NCBI GenBank assembly: GCA_965601475.1
Contig: OZ271832.1
Span: forward strand, 1,984,001-2,048,000
DNA from: JAWPMT01 sp965601475
Lineage (GTDB): Bacteria; Bacteroidota; Bacteroidia; Cytophagales; Cyclobacteriaceae
Direction: 5' to 3'
DNA: 64,000 nt
A model generated the notes under the pieces. It had not been told where the DNA came from, did no database searches, and was given only the letters and a program-made list of their open reading frames with translations. This document shows, piece by piece, positions 16,201 through 24,949 of the stretch. A program made the translations under genes and the position numbers. Numbering within the stretch: position 1 is the first letter of the stretch; each line of letters starts with the position of its first letter.

Positions 16201-18530
16201 ATCTCGAAATATGCCAACGCGATCCTGTCTTGAATGGAATCGACATGGCTAGCATTCTCGTGCAATATGGACTTCCATATCTGAATGCTTTCATAAAAAG
16301 CCCCGCGATTGAATTCAAGAATACCTTTGTTGTAATTAACTACTTGTTGTTGAGAATCATTGGTCCACTTTTCCACTACATCCAGCACGACAGTACTTAC
16401 TTTGCCTTGCCGTAACTGTTCGTTGTATTGCCGGTAAGCCCTCAAATCCTCACCCTCGGATGAGCCTAGTAGAGTTAGATATTCGGTATTCGTGCCTGAA
16501 TAGAACCTATCTGATATATGGATTCGCCAGGACCAGCTTTCATAGAGGCCCAGTGTACCCGCTACAAAAATCAAACTACTGATCATGACGGTGATCACCA
16601 CTCTTAATGACCGGTATTTCGTAGAACCGAAAAGGATAGCCGCTATCCTTGGATGGAGTGTGAGATCCTTTTTTTTTGGGCTGACAATTTGGCTTATCTT
16701 GGAAATGTGGGATCCGGTGGAGTTTACATTTTGCCCTTCTTTCAACCTTTTGATAACTTCTTTTATCTTCTGTCTCTCACTTCTACTAGTGACAAGTTTC
16801 AGCAATTCTTTATTTAGGCCAATTCGCAATTCACTGTCCGAGGATTTTTGTTTTTTCAGACTGTCGTCTAGCAATTGGTAAATCATTACCAATAAGTCAC
16901 TTCTGTATTCATCGAGTGCTGGGTCCATCAGAAGTTCTTCCTTTATATCTTCAGGCATTTTACCTTCCTGAAACCATGGGATTTGAGATAGTAGGAATAG
17001 ATTTTCTTCTGATAAAAGCTTGGGACTATTGGTGCAATCCGAGAGCATTTTCCCTAAATGCAACGTCATTTCCCACGAGATTTCCGGGTATATGGCGCAG
17101 GCGCAGATCCAAGTGTAAAGATCGATTTTCTTCTCTTTTTCTTGGAATATTTCTTTTAACCATTTCTTCGAAATCTCCCCGTTTTCTGGGAAGCTTAAAT
17201 GGTACTTAATATCCAGATTTCTCAAAATAGGTTTTTCCTGCCCCTTCTGAAATTGCTGTGCTACCCTTTTCATTCCTTCCGTGGTAGCCGGAACAATTAA
17301 GAAAGTCTTGTTTAAGATCCACTCATCCCAACCCCAAGTTTCAATCAATTTTGGTGTCAAAATGGCTTTATGTGCCCACTCGTCGAAAATCTTAGACCAG
17401 CCTCCCAATTTTCCGGTTATGGGATTGAAAAAACCCAACCCCGTACCAAAAATTAATAACCTGTGATCGTAATAGAGTTCTTGGACTTTGCTAATCCTAA
17501 TGCCTCGAGGGTAATCGGAACTCCAACAAACCTCTGGGAAACCATCAAAGTAGAAGCGAACGATGGATGCACCATCTCGAGCCAATTTCTGAGATATATG
17601 GGTGAATAGATTCGAGAAATGATTTTGATCTGTGCGTTTATCGATTAAAACTAAGAAGTTCGTCGCGTATTTTTGATCGGTGTATCTCAGTTTAACCGCC
17701 CCACCTCTTTTAGCTGTTTCGCGGACACTATTGGCAATGTCCAGAATTTTATTGCCACTTCTGATTTTCTCATTCATCAACCTGGAACTTGCATAGTAAT
17801 GGCTTGGCATGTATACTACATCTATGTCTGGCACCGGGATGGTCCAAAAGCCGTGGAGTTTTAAGTTTTTACTCCAGGTGATTACATACTTCCTCCTCAG
17901 AAAATATAGAATAATTAGAGTTAAGGTGAGAAATGACAAGCTCATTAGAAGGTCAAATACCCAAAGGCTTTTCGTCTCAGGCGTGGATGCTTTATTTGCC
18001 TTGCTAATCTCAGGAATTTCCAGAGGGATCGAAGAAAGTCCAGAGATCTCATTAGGTTGATTTATTAAGGGGGGAGGGTCAAGTTCTAAATCTGATGTTT
18101 TTTGGGTAATAGTCTCTTGAAGAGGAACCTCTTCAATTTTGGAAAAAAGATGCGGTTTGATTAGCCAAAGGACCACCAAGGCTCCAACCAGTAAACTAAA
18201 GACAGTAATAGTTTGTCGCCGACTAATTCTTGATCCTTCCTGCTCACGCTTGGCTTGTGACGAAGATGATCCGGCAATATTATTTTCATACCCAGAGCTT
18301 TCAAAATCCTGCTTATGGCTCTCTTCAAAGGCCTGAAAAAAAAGATCTCTTTGTTCTTTGCTCTTAGCGATTAGTGCACATAAACAATACTTAATGTTAT
18401 CGCTTGTTATATGTTCTTTACTCCGAATGAGCGAATTAATGCTGAGGTAAGTATCAACTCCTATTTCAAAGCCATTGTCAACCAATTTTTGGATTAATAG
18501 GGATAAATCGACTTTATCAAGCGCCTTCAT
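13200..18530 (-). CDS. 1776-residue membrane protein: CoxE/VWA-like cytoplasmic part plus TPR, WG-repeat and TssR-like VWA periplasmic part
   Basis: The start is ATG 18530, overlapping moxR by 14 bases; a TTG two codons earlier is possible. Domains in order: an N-terminal helical domain (1-70, with CLCALIAKSKEQRDLFFQAF, like the start of CoxE-type VWA proteins); TM1 about 107-125; TM2 about 189-211; a VWA-like domain about 285-420 (TNFLVLIDKRTDQNHF, DHRLLIFGTG, AILTP, FLIVPAT) whose MIDAS DxSxS is absent; a helical region to about 600; TM3 about 643-662; TPR-like helices about 690-820; WG-type repeats about 835-945; and a TssR-like region about 1040-1776. The TssR-like region has SH3-like segments, a second VWA (IVFALDATIDATEYM, degenerate MIDAS) and the terminal motif FFRSNDHKFYWIPRSFFP. 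Predicted topology puts the first VWA in the cytosol beside MoxR and the second in the periplasm. Confidence 0.8.
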   Translation of the reverse strand: MKALDKVDLSLLIQKLVDNGFEIGVDTYLSINSLIRSKEHITSDNIKYCLCALIAKSKEQRDLFFQAFEESHKQDFESSGYENNIAGSSSSQAKREQEGSRISRRQTITVFSLLVGALVVLWLIKPHLFSKIEEVPLQETITQKTSDLELDPPPLINQPNEISGLSSIPLEIPEISKANKASTPETKSLWVFDLLMSLSFLTLTLIILYFLRRKYVITWSKNLKLHGFWTIPVPDIDVVYMPSHYYASSRLMNEKIRSGNKILDIANSVRETAKRGGAVKLRYTDQKYATNFLVLIDKRTDQNHFSNLFTHISQKLARDGASIVRFYFDGFPEVCWSSDYPRGIRISKVQELYYDHRLLIFGTGLGFFNPITGKLGGWSKIFDEWAHKAILTPKLIETWGWDEWILNKTFLIVPATTEGMKRVAQQFQKGQEKPILRNLDIKYHLSFPENGEISKKWLKEIFQEKEKKIDLYTWICACAIYPEISWEMTLHLGKMLSDCTNSPKLLSEENLFLLSQIPWFQEGKMPEDIKEELLMDPALDEYRSDLLVMIYQLLDDSLKKQKSSDSELRIGLNKELLKLVTSRSERQKIKEVIKRLKEGQNVNSTGSHISKISQIVSPKKKDLTLHPRIAAILFGSTKYRSLRVVITVMISSLIFVAGTLGLYESWSWRIHISDRFYSGTNTEYLTLLGSSEGEDLRAYRQYNEQLRQGKVSTVVLDVVEKWTNDSQQQVVNYNKGILEFNRGAFYESIQIWKSILHENASHVDSIQDRIALAYFEIEKSIRDFAFPSTINAISLIDSSYSSQTAKDLGLFLAELEFEKIGNLTEGRRTALSKKVGFYGYLDSLYYPVIDFEFTEVSNFKDGKAIVKIRNNHIIIDNFGNDLKLYDKIFPPSEGIYRVSRNGFFGYIDRNAKQITSISYTEATDFQNGLALVNSDLEIDVLGNVLRSNSAFLAAKYLSRADSLLQSGSISQALQAFELADSISPSLVIKDQIAAIYEARSRDSNSSGLTSVRRPLRLPSEYSDPNEDILDQDLHRRSVSLTNRTWTVFCDRSNIRTTKGKPLNFMEKLWVVDERDNELHVTKYDPNRYNFILEEFIEPPIDLGWVPKDHLLLWSEGLITKKGRSRVKALLGLRAEQMNNYRRAIIDEGEPSIFQFYNDPYSNESVDKDLSWSDFFFVYKEENNRALISAVPRFRLASNLPRITGWVAKNDLEYWKSNVALEPNWSSPAIQERDQYEIQPAVFQFKSQSEDFSSGSITNSAALWSDPYRTRKHPSWRRFPILSNEENQFQVALSSQVFSVKPSSDEKITAEQYARYRELYDSQVITRNNVNIVFALDATIDATEYMDDSKELIERLTREFGKEIEGEVSVGFVRYLEERDRRDCPSITSWAISNNSSTISDNLKQIQICVNSKSGSTKSILTAIDEASNLLLQPEFQNETNIILMVGSMGSKNSNKNEKLISNLNQKISRANISLFAIQGRNEGVDGFDDFIFQIRDLIAASAETSIQKLNRDLAGFKVFDTKVSLKKREETSFWLEMDDVPFSGGLVYTRRNQPLDAELIERSIREFVYTLNRDKNRFLSEMTAAIWNLNPNNNTTISAGMLNFLLGSGIEMEDLSVLAEKKVQFLWKGYTPYQLPNYVYPLYEKVLFLDQDQLDGLILTFQRLIGEDRSTSRRRTQLQAIWKDELSTNYGLTESEIDTKTIAELLEVVTGIEGNSPILSKYRIRDFEYMADTEFRAFKNLIRLRFSQLQSITAQQDAFFRSNDHKFYWIPRSFFP

Positions 18531-19548
18531 TCCCAATTTCGCTATTTAATACTCTTAGGTCCTTTTTGTGTTTTACGAGCAACCCATAAGAACTCCAAAT
18601 ATTCCGGTAGTCCTCTTCATTTAAATCTTTGAGTTCTCCGAGCGTCTTCGGTATTTTTTCGATCAAACCCCTTCTAACCAGGTAGTTAGACCATAGAATT
18701 AATTCACCTGTACTTGGTTTTTTCCAGTCCGCTAAGTCCCTGACCAGCATGAAATGCTCTATAAGATTTCTTGTGGAGGCTTGATCGATACCTGATTTTT
18801 TCATAATTATACCAGCAAGATCATCGGGTGAAGGCATCTCCATATGATAATAAATGCACCGACGTAAAAATGCATCTGGCAAGTGCTGTTCGGAGTTACT
18901 GGTAAGAATTACCACAGGTCTGTAAGATTCGTCAGCAATGTACTTGCGTTCACCGACCCTGTTGATTTCAGGGACCTCAAATTCCATGTTATCCAGAAGA
19001 TTTAGAATGTCATTTGGTAAATCTCTTGGCGCTTTGTCAATCTCGTCAACGAGTATAACTTGACGTTTTCGGTTATCAGGAGCATTTCCATTTGGTTTTC
19101 TGGAGTTGATGATAGCCTTACCAAACGGCTCGTAATGGATAAAATTCTCTTCAATAAAAGCACTCTCTTTCTCGGAGAAAAGTTCTATTGCAGTTATTGC
19201 TTCCACCAGGCTGGTTTCTTTCCGATTTTGAACGTACTGGAAATGCCTTAAAGAATCATATCGATATAGGAGGTCTTTTTCTACTGATGTGCTTTTAGTA
19301 ACAAAAACTAACGGTTGTGTTGGAGTTTGCCCTTCATTTTTACTTTGCTCATGAGCCACCCAGTATGCAAGTTGGGTCTTTCCGGAGCCTGGATCCCCTG
19401 TTATAAGCAGAGGATTACCCATATCTATTGCCATATTCACGACAGTTTTCAGGTCCTCAGAAGGTTGATAGAATTCGGGATTATTTATGTTGTGGTCAGG
19501 CTTATAAAGTCTGAGGTTATGTTTTCTTGCTTCATCTTGATCTGCCAT
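18517..19548 (-). CDS. MoxR-family AAA+ ATPase
   Basis: The product has 343 residues: Walker A GDPGSGKT (50-57), Walker B VILVDEIDKA (about 164-173), sensor 1 VVILTSNSEQHLPDAF and an arginine-finger segment FLRRCIYY. MoxR ATPases act as chaperones that remodel VWA-domain partners. The adjacent overlapping gene encodes a CoxE/VWA-like cytoplasmic domain, the classic partner. It is cytoplasmic and the ninth gene of the operon, 24 bases after the preceding gene. Confidence 0.92.
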   Translation of the reverse strand: MADQDEARKHNLRLYKPDHNINNPEFYQPSEDLKTVVNMAIDMGNPLLITGDPGSGKTQLAYWVAHEQSKNEGQTPTQPLVFVTKSTSVEKDLLYRYDSLRHFQYVQNRKETSLVEAITAIELFSEKESAFIEENFIHYEPFGKAIINSRKPNGNAPDNRKRQVILVDEIDKAPRDLPNDILNLLDNMEFEVPEINRVGERKYIADESYRPVVILTSNSEQHLPDAFLRRCIYYHMEMPSPDDLAGIIMKKSGIDQASTRNLIEHFMLVRDLADWKKPSTGELILWSNYLVRRGLIEKIPKTLGELKDLNEEDYRNIWSSYGLLVKHKKDLRVLNSEIGNEGA

Positions 19549-19572
19549 ATTCTATGAATATTTTATTTGTTT

Positions 19573-20772
19573 TTAATAGATACCCATTTCCTTTCTTGCT
19601 TCCGAGTCGCTGATTCCGCCAAAATTCAATATTCTGCTAGTAGCTCGCTCAACCCAGTCCATGTTGACATCTTTCTTTTTGATTGATCCGTGAATGTTCA
19701 ATGCATGCTGCAGGTCTTTTTCATTTCGGGCACAAATGGTCTGGCACAACTGCCTGAGTAGGACGCCATCATGTACCAGCTCCCTGATACTTTTTTCTAT
19801 GTCGTCATAAAGGACCTTACCCAATTCTTTTTTACAAAAAACCGTGTTATTTGTATATTTCTCCTCAAGCTCATTAATGGAATGAATGATTCGATTCTTT
19901 CTCCTCCGGAATTTTCTGCTGCCTAAAGTTCTTGTACTTGTTGAGGGCCATTCAATATTCAAAAAGAAGAGCAATTTCTGTTTGCCCTCAATCCGCTTAC
20001 AGAAGTTCTCAATCAAGTATCGCAAGGATTTAACAGTAGAATTATTCCAGTATCTGTATTCAATAAACATCGGCAGGATGATATATTTGAAATTTTGCTT
20101 TGGTGAGTTTCGGAATGATTCAAGGTTGCTAAGTGGGCCTCTAACACCTAGAATCTCAGGGAAATATTCATACTCAAAAACTTCTATTGTTTTTTTTGAA
20201 ATCTCTCTGCTTGGAAACTCAAAGAATTTCATTCTTGCATGTCCAGTAGAGGAATCCTTAACGGCACTGGACACCCAAAAAACATCTCCAGGGTACTTCT
20301 CCCAAAGAATTAAACACAGTCTTTCAATCAAACTTCTAGGCCTTTGTATCTTTTCACCGTGAATGATGAAAAGAGTATTAAGGTGTCTGGGGTACTCATT
20401 ACTCCCTAAAAAATTATCTGTGAATTTATCTACGAAGTATTTTCTATCGCAACTTATTTTCCGCTCGAGGGACTTATGTAAGTTCTCGAACGGTTTGGAG
20501 TTAGATCCAAAATTTTCTTCAAGAACAGTCTGAATTTGATCATCGATTTGCTTCTCAATTCTATTTAGACTTTTTCTTTCAGTAGATTTATAGGAGAAAC
20601 TCAGAAAAAGCGATAACAGGGTAATAAAACAGTTGACAAAGGTGATTACAGGCTCATAATCGATTTGTATTAAATCTGGTAAAAATACCCATATCCCTGC
20701 AGCTATAATTGTGAGAAAGCCAAAGGCAATGGCAAGATTGATAAAGAATTTTCTGTTCTTTCCAAGAATCAT
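19573..20772 (-). CDS. Two-TM protein with cytoplasmic P-loop-like domain (possible inactive STAND)
   Basis: The product has 399 residues. TM helices lie at about 9-30 and 42-60, then a coiled coil (SLNRIEKQIDDQIQTVLEEN) and a soluble domain from about 120. The segment LFIIHGEKIQRPRSLIERLC has the position of a P-loop but no GK[ST], and later strands KYIILPMFIEY and KLLFFLNIEW resemble the alternating strands of inactive STAND domains seen in bacterial conflict systems. This assignment is tentative. The operon position between the FtsX-type permease and MoxR suggests a membrane-proximal regulator or adaptor. Confidence 0.5.
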   Translation of the reverse strand: MILGKNRKFFINLAIAFGFLTIIAAGIWVFLPDLIQIDYEPVITFVNCFITLLSLFLSFSYKSTERKSLNRIEKQIDDQIQTVLEENFGSNSKPFENLHKSLERKISCDRKYFVDKFTDNFLGSNEYPRHLNTLFIIHGEKIQRPRSLIERLCLILWEKYPGDVFWVSSAVKDSSTGHARMKFFEFPSREISKKTIEVFEYEYFPEILGVRGPLSNLESFRNSPKQNFKYIILPMFIEYRYWNNSTVKSLRYLIENFCKRIEGKQKLLFFLNIEWPSTSTRTLGSRKFRRRKNRIIHSINELEEKYTNNTVFCKKELGKVLYDDIEKSIRELVHDGVLLRQLCQTICARNEKDLQHALNIHGSIKKKDVNMDWVERATSRILNFGGISDSEARKEMGIY

Positions 20773-20780
20773 TTTAACAA

Positions 20781-22292
20781 TTAGATTACCCTCTCGTAGA
20801 CTAAGTCACCTGGAGTTTTTTCTAACAAGCGATAAATAGTCATCCTATAAATGATATAGAAGACAGAATATAGGGCTACCAAAGAAAGGAGTGTTTTAAA
20901 CTCCAGCAATAAGAGAAGATCAACACCCCGATTACTGAAGGCGCTTATCAACGTCACTAACAAGAAACTGATTCCTGTGGCTATGGCAACACTTCGATTT
21001 AGAAAGCTAAAAAGAAGTTGCCTGTACAACACATATAGCGTTTTGGGTTCTAAACCAAATGCCAGGAAAGTGCCAAGGTTGCGGCTTATCTTATCCAGAT
21101 GGCTCTTCAGCATGTTGTAGAGGTAAAAACAGATACCCAAAATACTGAAGATGATCAATGCGTAAGAAATTGCTTGAGCAAGCAGGTTGAACGCTTGAAA
21201 ATTTTCTTTATCGAGCACCCGAGCCAAATCCATTTCGATTTGATACTTGTTGTACAATTCATCCCGGAACGCCCTTACCTGCTCAAGGCTCCGAAAGTTA
21301 ATGGCTAAACGATCCGTGGGTAATTCGAAAAAGCTCACTTGTGAATAATCCAATTTGTAGATGCGGATAAAGTTCCACTGGTCCGTGGCCTTTTTTAGTT
21401 CATCAACTATAGGATCATAAACCCTAGCATTGGCCGGTTCAAACCCGAAGAATTTGATTGTATAACTGATACCTTCCAGAAAGGTCTCTCTATTTGTTTC
21501 TCTGAAGATCTCCAACTCGTAATTTTCAAACTCTTTAAATTCAGATAAAAATTTTTCCAGAAATTGTAAGCAATTATTTTCCTCCTTTCTATCCGGATGA
21601 TAAAGTACCAATCGAGTATTCTGATCAATGTTTTTGAACGGCATAGCTCCATTTTCTGTCCGCTGGAAGAAAAAATAAGGTAGACATAAAAACCCATTGG
21701 ACTCTGGTAAATCTTTGACCACTGCCTTTACCGGCAGTGGAATAACTTCATCGTCAAATGTCATATATATGTACGGCACATAGTCCTTGTAGCCAAGATC
21801 CTCATAAAGTTGATTTGAGACAATGATTCCAGGCTCTGTTGGGTCATTGTATCGTTCACCAGCTATAAGATTATTTTCATTTAACAGAGCGTCAAGAACT
21901 GGGCTATTCAAATCAATGGACCTTCCTTTTACCCATATATCATGGTCATCCCCTTCTTCTACATTCATTTTAAGGAATGAAATTGGAAATTCCACGTAGT
22001 TCGAGATGGACTGAAAACCATATTCATTCCTTTTTTTTTCATCCGCAAAATCGGCTTTTAGTTCTTCCACCACATACTGACGAGAGTAAGGCACCTCTAT
22101 ACTGAAGAGGTTCACAAAAGGGTCGTTCATCCTATGGTCCAGATCTCTTATGGCTATATTAGAACTGCCAATTGCTAGGAAAGTAAGCACCATAATACCA
22201 ACCAGAATTTTCATATTAATGAAGTTTCTGCCCCGGATTTGCTGACGTTCTCCTTCAATAAAGACTTTTTTGAATTGAAGATTACTTTTCAT
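20781..22292 (-). CDS. FtsX/MacB-type ABC transporter permease
   Basis: The product has 503 residues. TM1 is at about 27-46 (ILVGIMVLTFLAIGSSNIAI). A large periplasmic domain spans about 50-365 (MacB_PCD-like region with WVKGRSIDLNSPVLDALLNE, then AGERYNDPTEPGIIVS). Three C-terminal TMs at about 370-490 form an FtsX domain. This topology is that of MacB, LolC/E and FtsX, which transmit ATP hydrolysis to the periplasm rather than passing small solutes. It pairs with the ATPase six bases upstream. No MacA-like adaptor or LolA is present, so a mechanotransmission role on the neighbouring periplasmic VWA proteins is plausible. Confidence 0.85.
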   Translation of the reverse strand: MKSNLQFKKVFIEGERQQIRGRNFINMKILVGIMVLTFLAIGSSNIAIRDLDHRMNDPFVNLFSIEVPYSRQYVVEELKADFADEKKRNEYGFQSISNYVEFPISFLKMNVEEGDDHDIWVKGRSIDLNSPVLDALLNENNLIAGERYNDPTEPGIIVSNQLYEDLGYKDYVPYIYMTFDDEVIPLPVKAVVKDLPESNGFLCLPYFFFQRTENGAMPFKNIDQNTRLVLYHPDRKEENNCLQFLEKFLSEFKEFENYELEIFRETNRETFLEGISYTIKFFGFEPANARVYDPIVDELKKATDQWNFIRIYKLDYSQVSFFELPTDRLAINFRSLEQVRAFRDELYNKYQIEMDLARVLDKENFQAFNLLAQAISYALIIFSILGICFYLYNMLKSHLDKISRNLGTFLAFGLEPKTLYVLYRQLLFSFLNRSVAIATGISFLLVTLISAFSNRGVDLLLLLEFKTLLSLVALYSVFYIIYRMTIYRLLEKTPGDLVYERVI

Positions 22293-22298
22293 TATTCT

Positions 22299-23189
22299 CT
22301 AAGGAGTTAATAGTTCCACGATTTTTTGTCTTGGGTCTATTTTTTCCGATGTTCCCAAGCGTGACCAACTCATAGAAGTGACGTGATCAGTGACATCAGG
22401 ATTTCGAAGAAAGTATGAGTTAGATTTAATTTGGTCAAAAGGTGTCTCTTGGGAGTCACTAACAAAAACATGCTCCGCATTAATGGTGCCTGTGGAGGAA
22501 TTTTTATCCTTTGTTAAAACAAAGATTAAGTCCGCCGATTTTAAGGTGAGATCAATATTATGGGAGACTATTATGGCCAATTTTTGACTTCCTTCTGCTT
22601 TTAATTGGCCTCTCAATTTTGACATCAGAATTTCTCCATTTACTTCATCTAAATTGCCGGTGGGCTCGTCGCCGAATAATACAGTATAGTCCACTGATGC
22701 TGCTCGGATAAAAGATAATCGCTGCTTTTGACCTACCGAAAGTCTTCTCACATCTGTATTCTCTAAAACAAATTCCATATTCAATGATCTTAGCCAGGGA
22801 GTAAGTTTTGCAATTGCCTCCTCACGACTTCTCCCTTGTATGTAGTGCGAAATCATTACATTGTCTAGCGCCCCCAGATTCTCCAACAGGTTGTTTTCCT
22901 GAAATACAAAGCTCATGTGACGATTCCTTATCCTTGGAAGTAGCTCTGGGCTTCTCCATAATTCACCGAAATCCACATTTGCTGGTTGAAATCTAATCTT
23001 ACCCTTACTGATTGTATTATTCATCAGTCCAAGGGTTTCCAAGAGTGTACTTTTGCCAACACCGGAAGCACCTAGGAACACAACGAGTTTATTATTTGGG
23101 ATGTCTAATTCGTCTAGTTCGAGAACTACCTTATTTGAACCAGGGTAGGAGGATCTTAAATTTCTTATTTGATAAACGAAGCTGTTCAT
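22299..23189 (-). CDS. ABC transporter ATPase, LolD/MacB subfamily
   Basis: The product has 296 residues: Walker A GASGVGKST (40-48), Q-loop MSFVFQENNLLENLGALDNV, signature RRLSVGQKQRLSFIRA (LSVGQ instead of LSGGQ), Walker B VLFGDEPTGNLDE, H-loop AIIVSHN. The ENLGALDNV and EPTGNLDE segments place it with LolD/MacB/FtsE ATPases that drive FtsX-type permeases. A C-terminal extension of about 60 residues is unusual. Its start overlaps the preceding stop by one base. Confidence 0.92.
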   Translation of the reverse strand: MNSFVYQIRNLRSSYPGSNKVVLELDELDIPNNKLVVFLGASGVGKSTLLETLGLMNNTISKGKIRFQPANVDFGELWRSPELLPRIRNRHMSFVFQENNLLENLGALDNVMISHYIQGRSREEAIAKLTPWLRSLNMEFVLENTDVRRLSVGQKQRLSFIRAASVDYTVLFGDEPTGNLDEVNGEILMSKLRGQLKAEGSQKLAIIVSHNIDLTLKSADLIFVLTKDKNSSTGTINAEHVFVSDSQETPFDQIKSNSYFLRNPDVTDHVTSMSWSRLGTSEKIDPRQKIVELLTP

Positions 23190-24949
23190 TAGGGATTTAT
23201 TTTCTCCAGTCTATAGTTGACGCCAAAAGATTTCCTCGCCTCGAGTTTACTTATGGCTTTTTCCAACTTTTCATTCTCGCCATTCGGTATGTAGAGTATC
23301 ATATCCAAAGTCTCTGCATTCACTTCCATTTTGTACTCATCTACAAACTCCTTCAGCACTCTTCTCGAATTGAGGTATGAACTAGTCAAAAATTCACCAC
23401 TGGTAAAAACGTGAAAATTGATCTTATTGGATTTGATAACATTTACTTGATACAGATTCGACCTCAAAAGCTTTTTGTCGAAGTAGGTGTTCGGCAAAGG
23501 AGGAGTTTGCTCTCGCATGTAGCGGGCAATTTCATTGATAGTCGATTCGTCATTTCCAACTATAGGTTCATCAAGATTCGAGTAATAGTATAAAACGCCT
23601 TGACCTTCAGCTTCTTCAATCTCCAATGCTGTATAATAGAATTTCCGAATCAAAGCATCTTTCTGTGAGTAGTCCATTTCCCGATCAAAGTCTAGAATGT
23701 AAAAGACATTGAGTACTTCATAGGTGGCTTCTTCCTGGCTGGGAATCCAATGCTCTACATTAGCTAATGTTGTGGTTTCACGGTAGTATTCAAATGGGTG
23801 TGTAAGAGCTTTAAATGGTAGGAATCGCTTTGGAATAAAGTAATATGTCAGGTTGTCCGGAGTAAAAGCATATCTACTTCCAACAAGTGTCTGAATAGAG
23901 TCATAACTGGTTTGAAAATCTGAAAGCAGTATTTCAAAATCCTTACTTCTTGCCAATGATAACTTAGTGAGTGGCGATCCCTTTCCGGTCTTTGAATCGA
24001 ATAGATCGATCTTCAAAAGTTGACTCATCAAGGTAAGTAAATCATTGCTTTGATCCAGTGGAATGTTTGCATGTGCAAAAAAGTCTCTCCATGTCTGAGA
24101 CATTTGATCCTTTGATTTACTAGAACTTAAAGCATCCAGTAGATCGATTAGTTGTATTCTCTCGGCATTATTGAAAAGCATACATGGTTCCAAAGTATTA
24201 GGGTCATCAACACTGTCATTTTTATCGGTAATCCTCCTGAAGGGTCCGGATGTGAATCTTTCGTCCACGAAGATGTTATTTTCAAATCCCTCATTCGTTA
24301 CTTCACCAACCGGGGGGTATAATGAGTCTCTGCTTCCTAGAATTATAAGATCATCTCTATCAACCCAAGCATAGTCTCCTTTTTCTTCTGGGTAAAAAGT
24401 GCTTGACCTTGATATAAGCGCCTTTTCTTCTGTAAGCTTAAGGATGAAATAAATGTAGAAAGGAAATCCAACTTTAGGCTTGTTTTCAAAATGTGAAGGT
24501 TCTACCAGATCTACAGAGACTGAGTTTGTGTGGTAGTCATCCTTAGACACGCCAAGTAGGGTGGTTCCTTCTCCAATTAGGTATTTTTCCCAAAGGATGA
24601 GTTCAGATTTATCTACCCACCCGATTTCTTTGAAATTGTCTGATAACCTTCCTAGCTCCAATTGTGGATCAGTGACAAGAAGCAATCTGTTCTCGCTCTC
24701 TTCAATAGCGTAGCAAGTCTCCAAAAATCTAACTTGGGATGGCTTTACTTCATTCCCAATACTATCAGCGAATACTACGACACCTTTTCGATCTGGATAA
24801 ATTGTCCATTCCAATCCTATTCTACGGTCATCCCTGACCAAGTCCAACTCAGGAGCAGGATTAAGGTATTTGAAAGGCTTTTTTAATACTCCCTGACACA
24901 TCGAACTGTACCCAAAGCCTAGTATAAGTATAAATAGAAAAGGCCTCAT
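23189..24949 (-). CDS. Exported TssR-like paralogue lacking the VWA domain
   Basis: The product has 586 residues from ATG 24949, supported by an ATGA overlap with the upstream gene (an in-frame TTG lies at 24973). The signal peptide is MRPFLFILILGFGYSSMCQG. Two SH3-like segments are visible (IGWVDKSELILWEKYLIGEG and YAWVDRDDLIILGSRDSLYP), matching those of the 802-residue neighbour. Instead of a VWA domain, a helical segment follows directly and ends in YYFIPKRFLP, the counterpart of the KFYWVPYNYLP terminus of its paralogues. A unique domain of about 200 residues then ends the protein. It is probably periplasmic and looks like a paralogue that swapped its VWA for a new C-terminal module. Confidence 0.65.
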   Translation of the reverse strand: MRPFLFILILGFGYSSMCQGVLKKPFKYLNPAPELDLVRDDRRIGLEWTIYPDRKGVVVFADSIGNEVKPSQVRFLETCYAIEESENRLLLVTDPQLELGRLSDNFKEIGWVDKSELILWEKYLIGEGTTLLGVSKDDYHTNSVSVDLVEPSHFENKPKVGFPFYIYFILKLTEEKALISRSSTFYPEEKGDYAWVDRDDLIILGSRDSLYPPVGEVTNEGFENNIFVDERFTSGPFRRITDKNDSVDDPNTLEPCMLFNNAERIQLIDLLDALSSSKSKDQMSQTWRDFFAHANIPLDQSNDLLTLMSQLLKIDLFDSKTGKGSPLTKLSLARSKDFEILLSDFQTSYDSIQTLVGSRYAFTPDNLTYYFIPKRFLPFKALTHPFEYYRETTTLANVEHWIPSQEEATYEVLNVFYILDFDREMDYSQKDALIRKFYYTALEIEEAEGQGVLYYYSNLDEPIVGNDESTINEIARYMREQTPPLPNTYFDKKLLRSNLYQVNVIKSNKINFHVFTSGEFLTSSYLNSRRVLKEFVDEYKMEVNAETLDMILYIPNGENEKLEKAISKLEARKSFGVNYRLEKINP

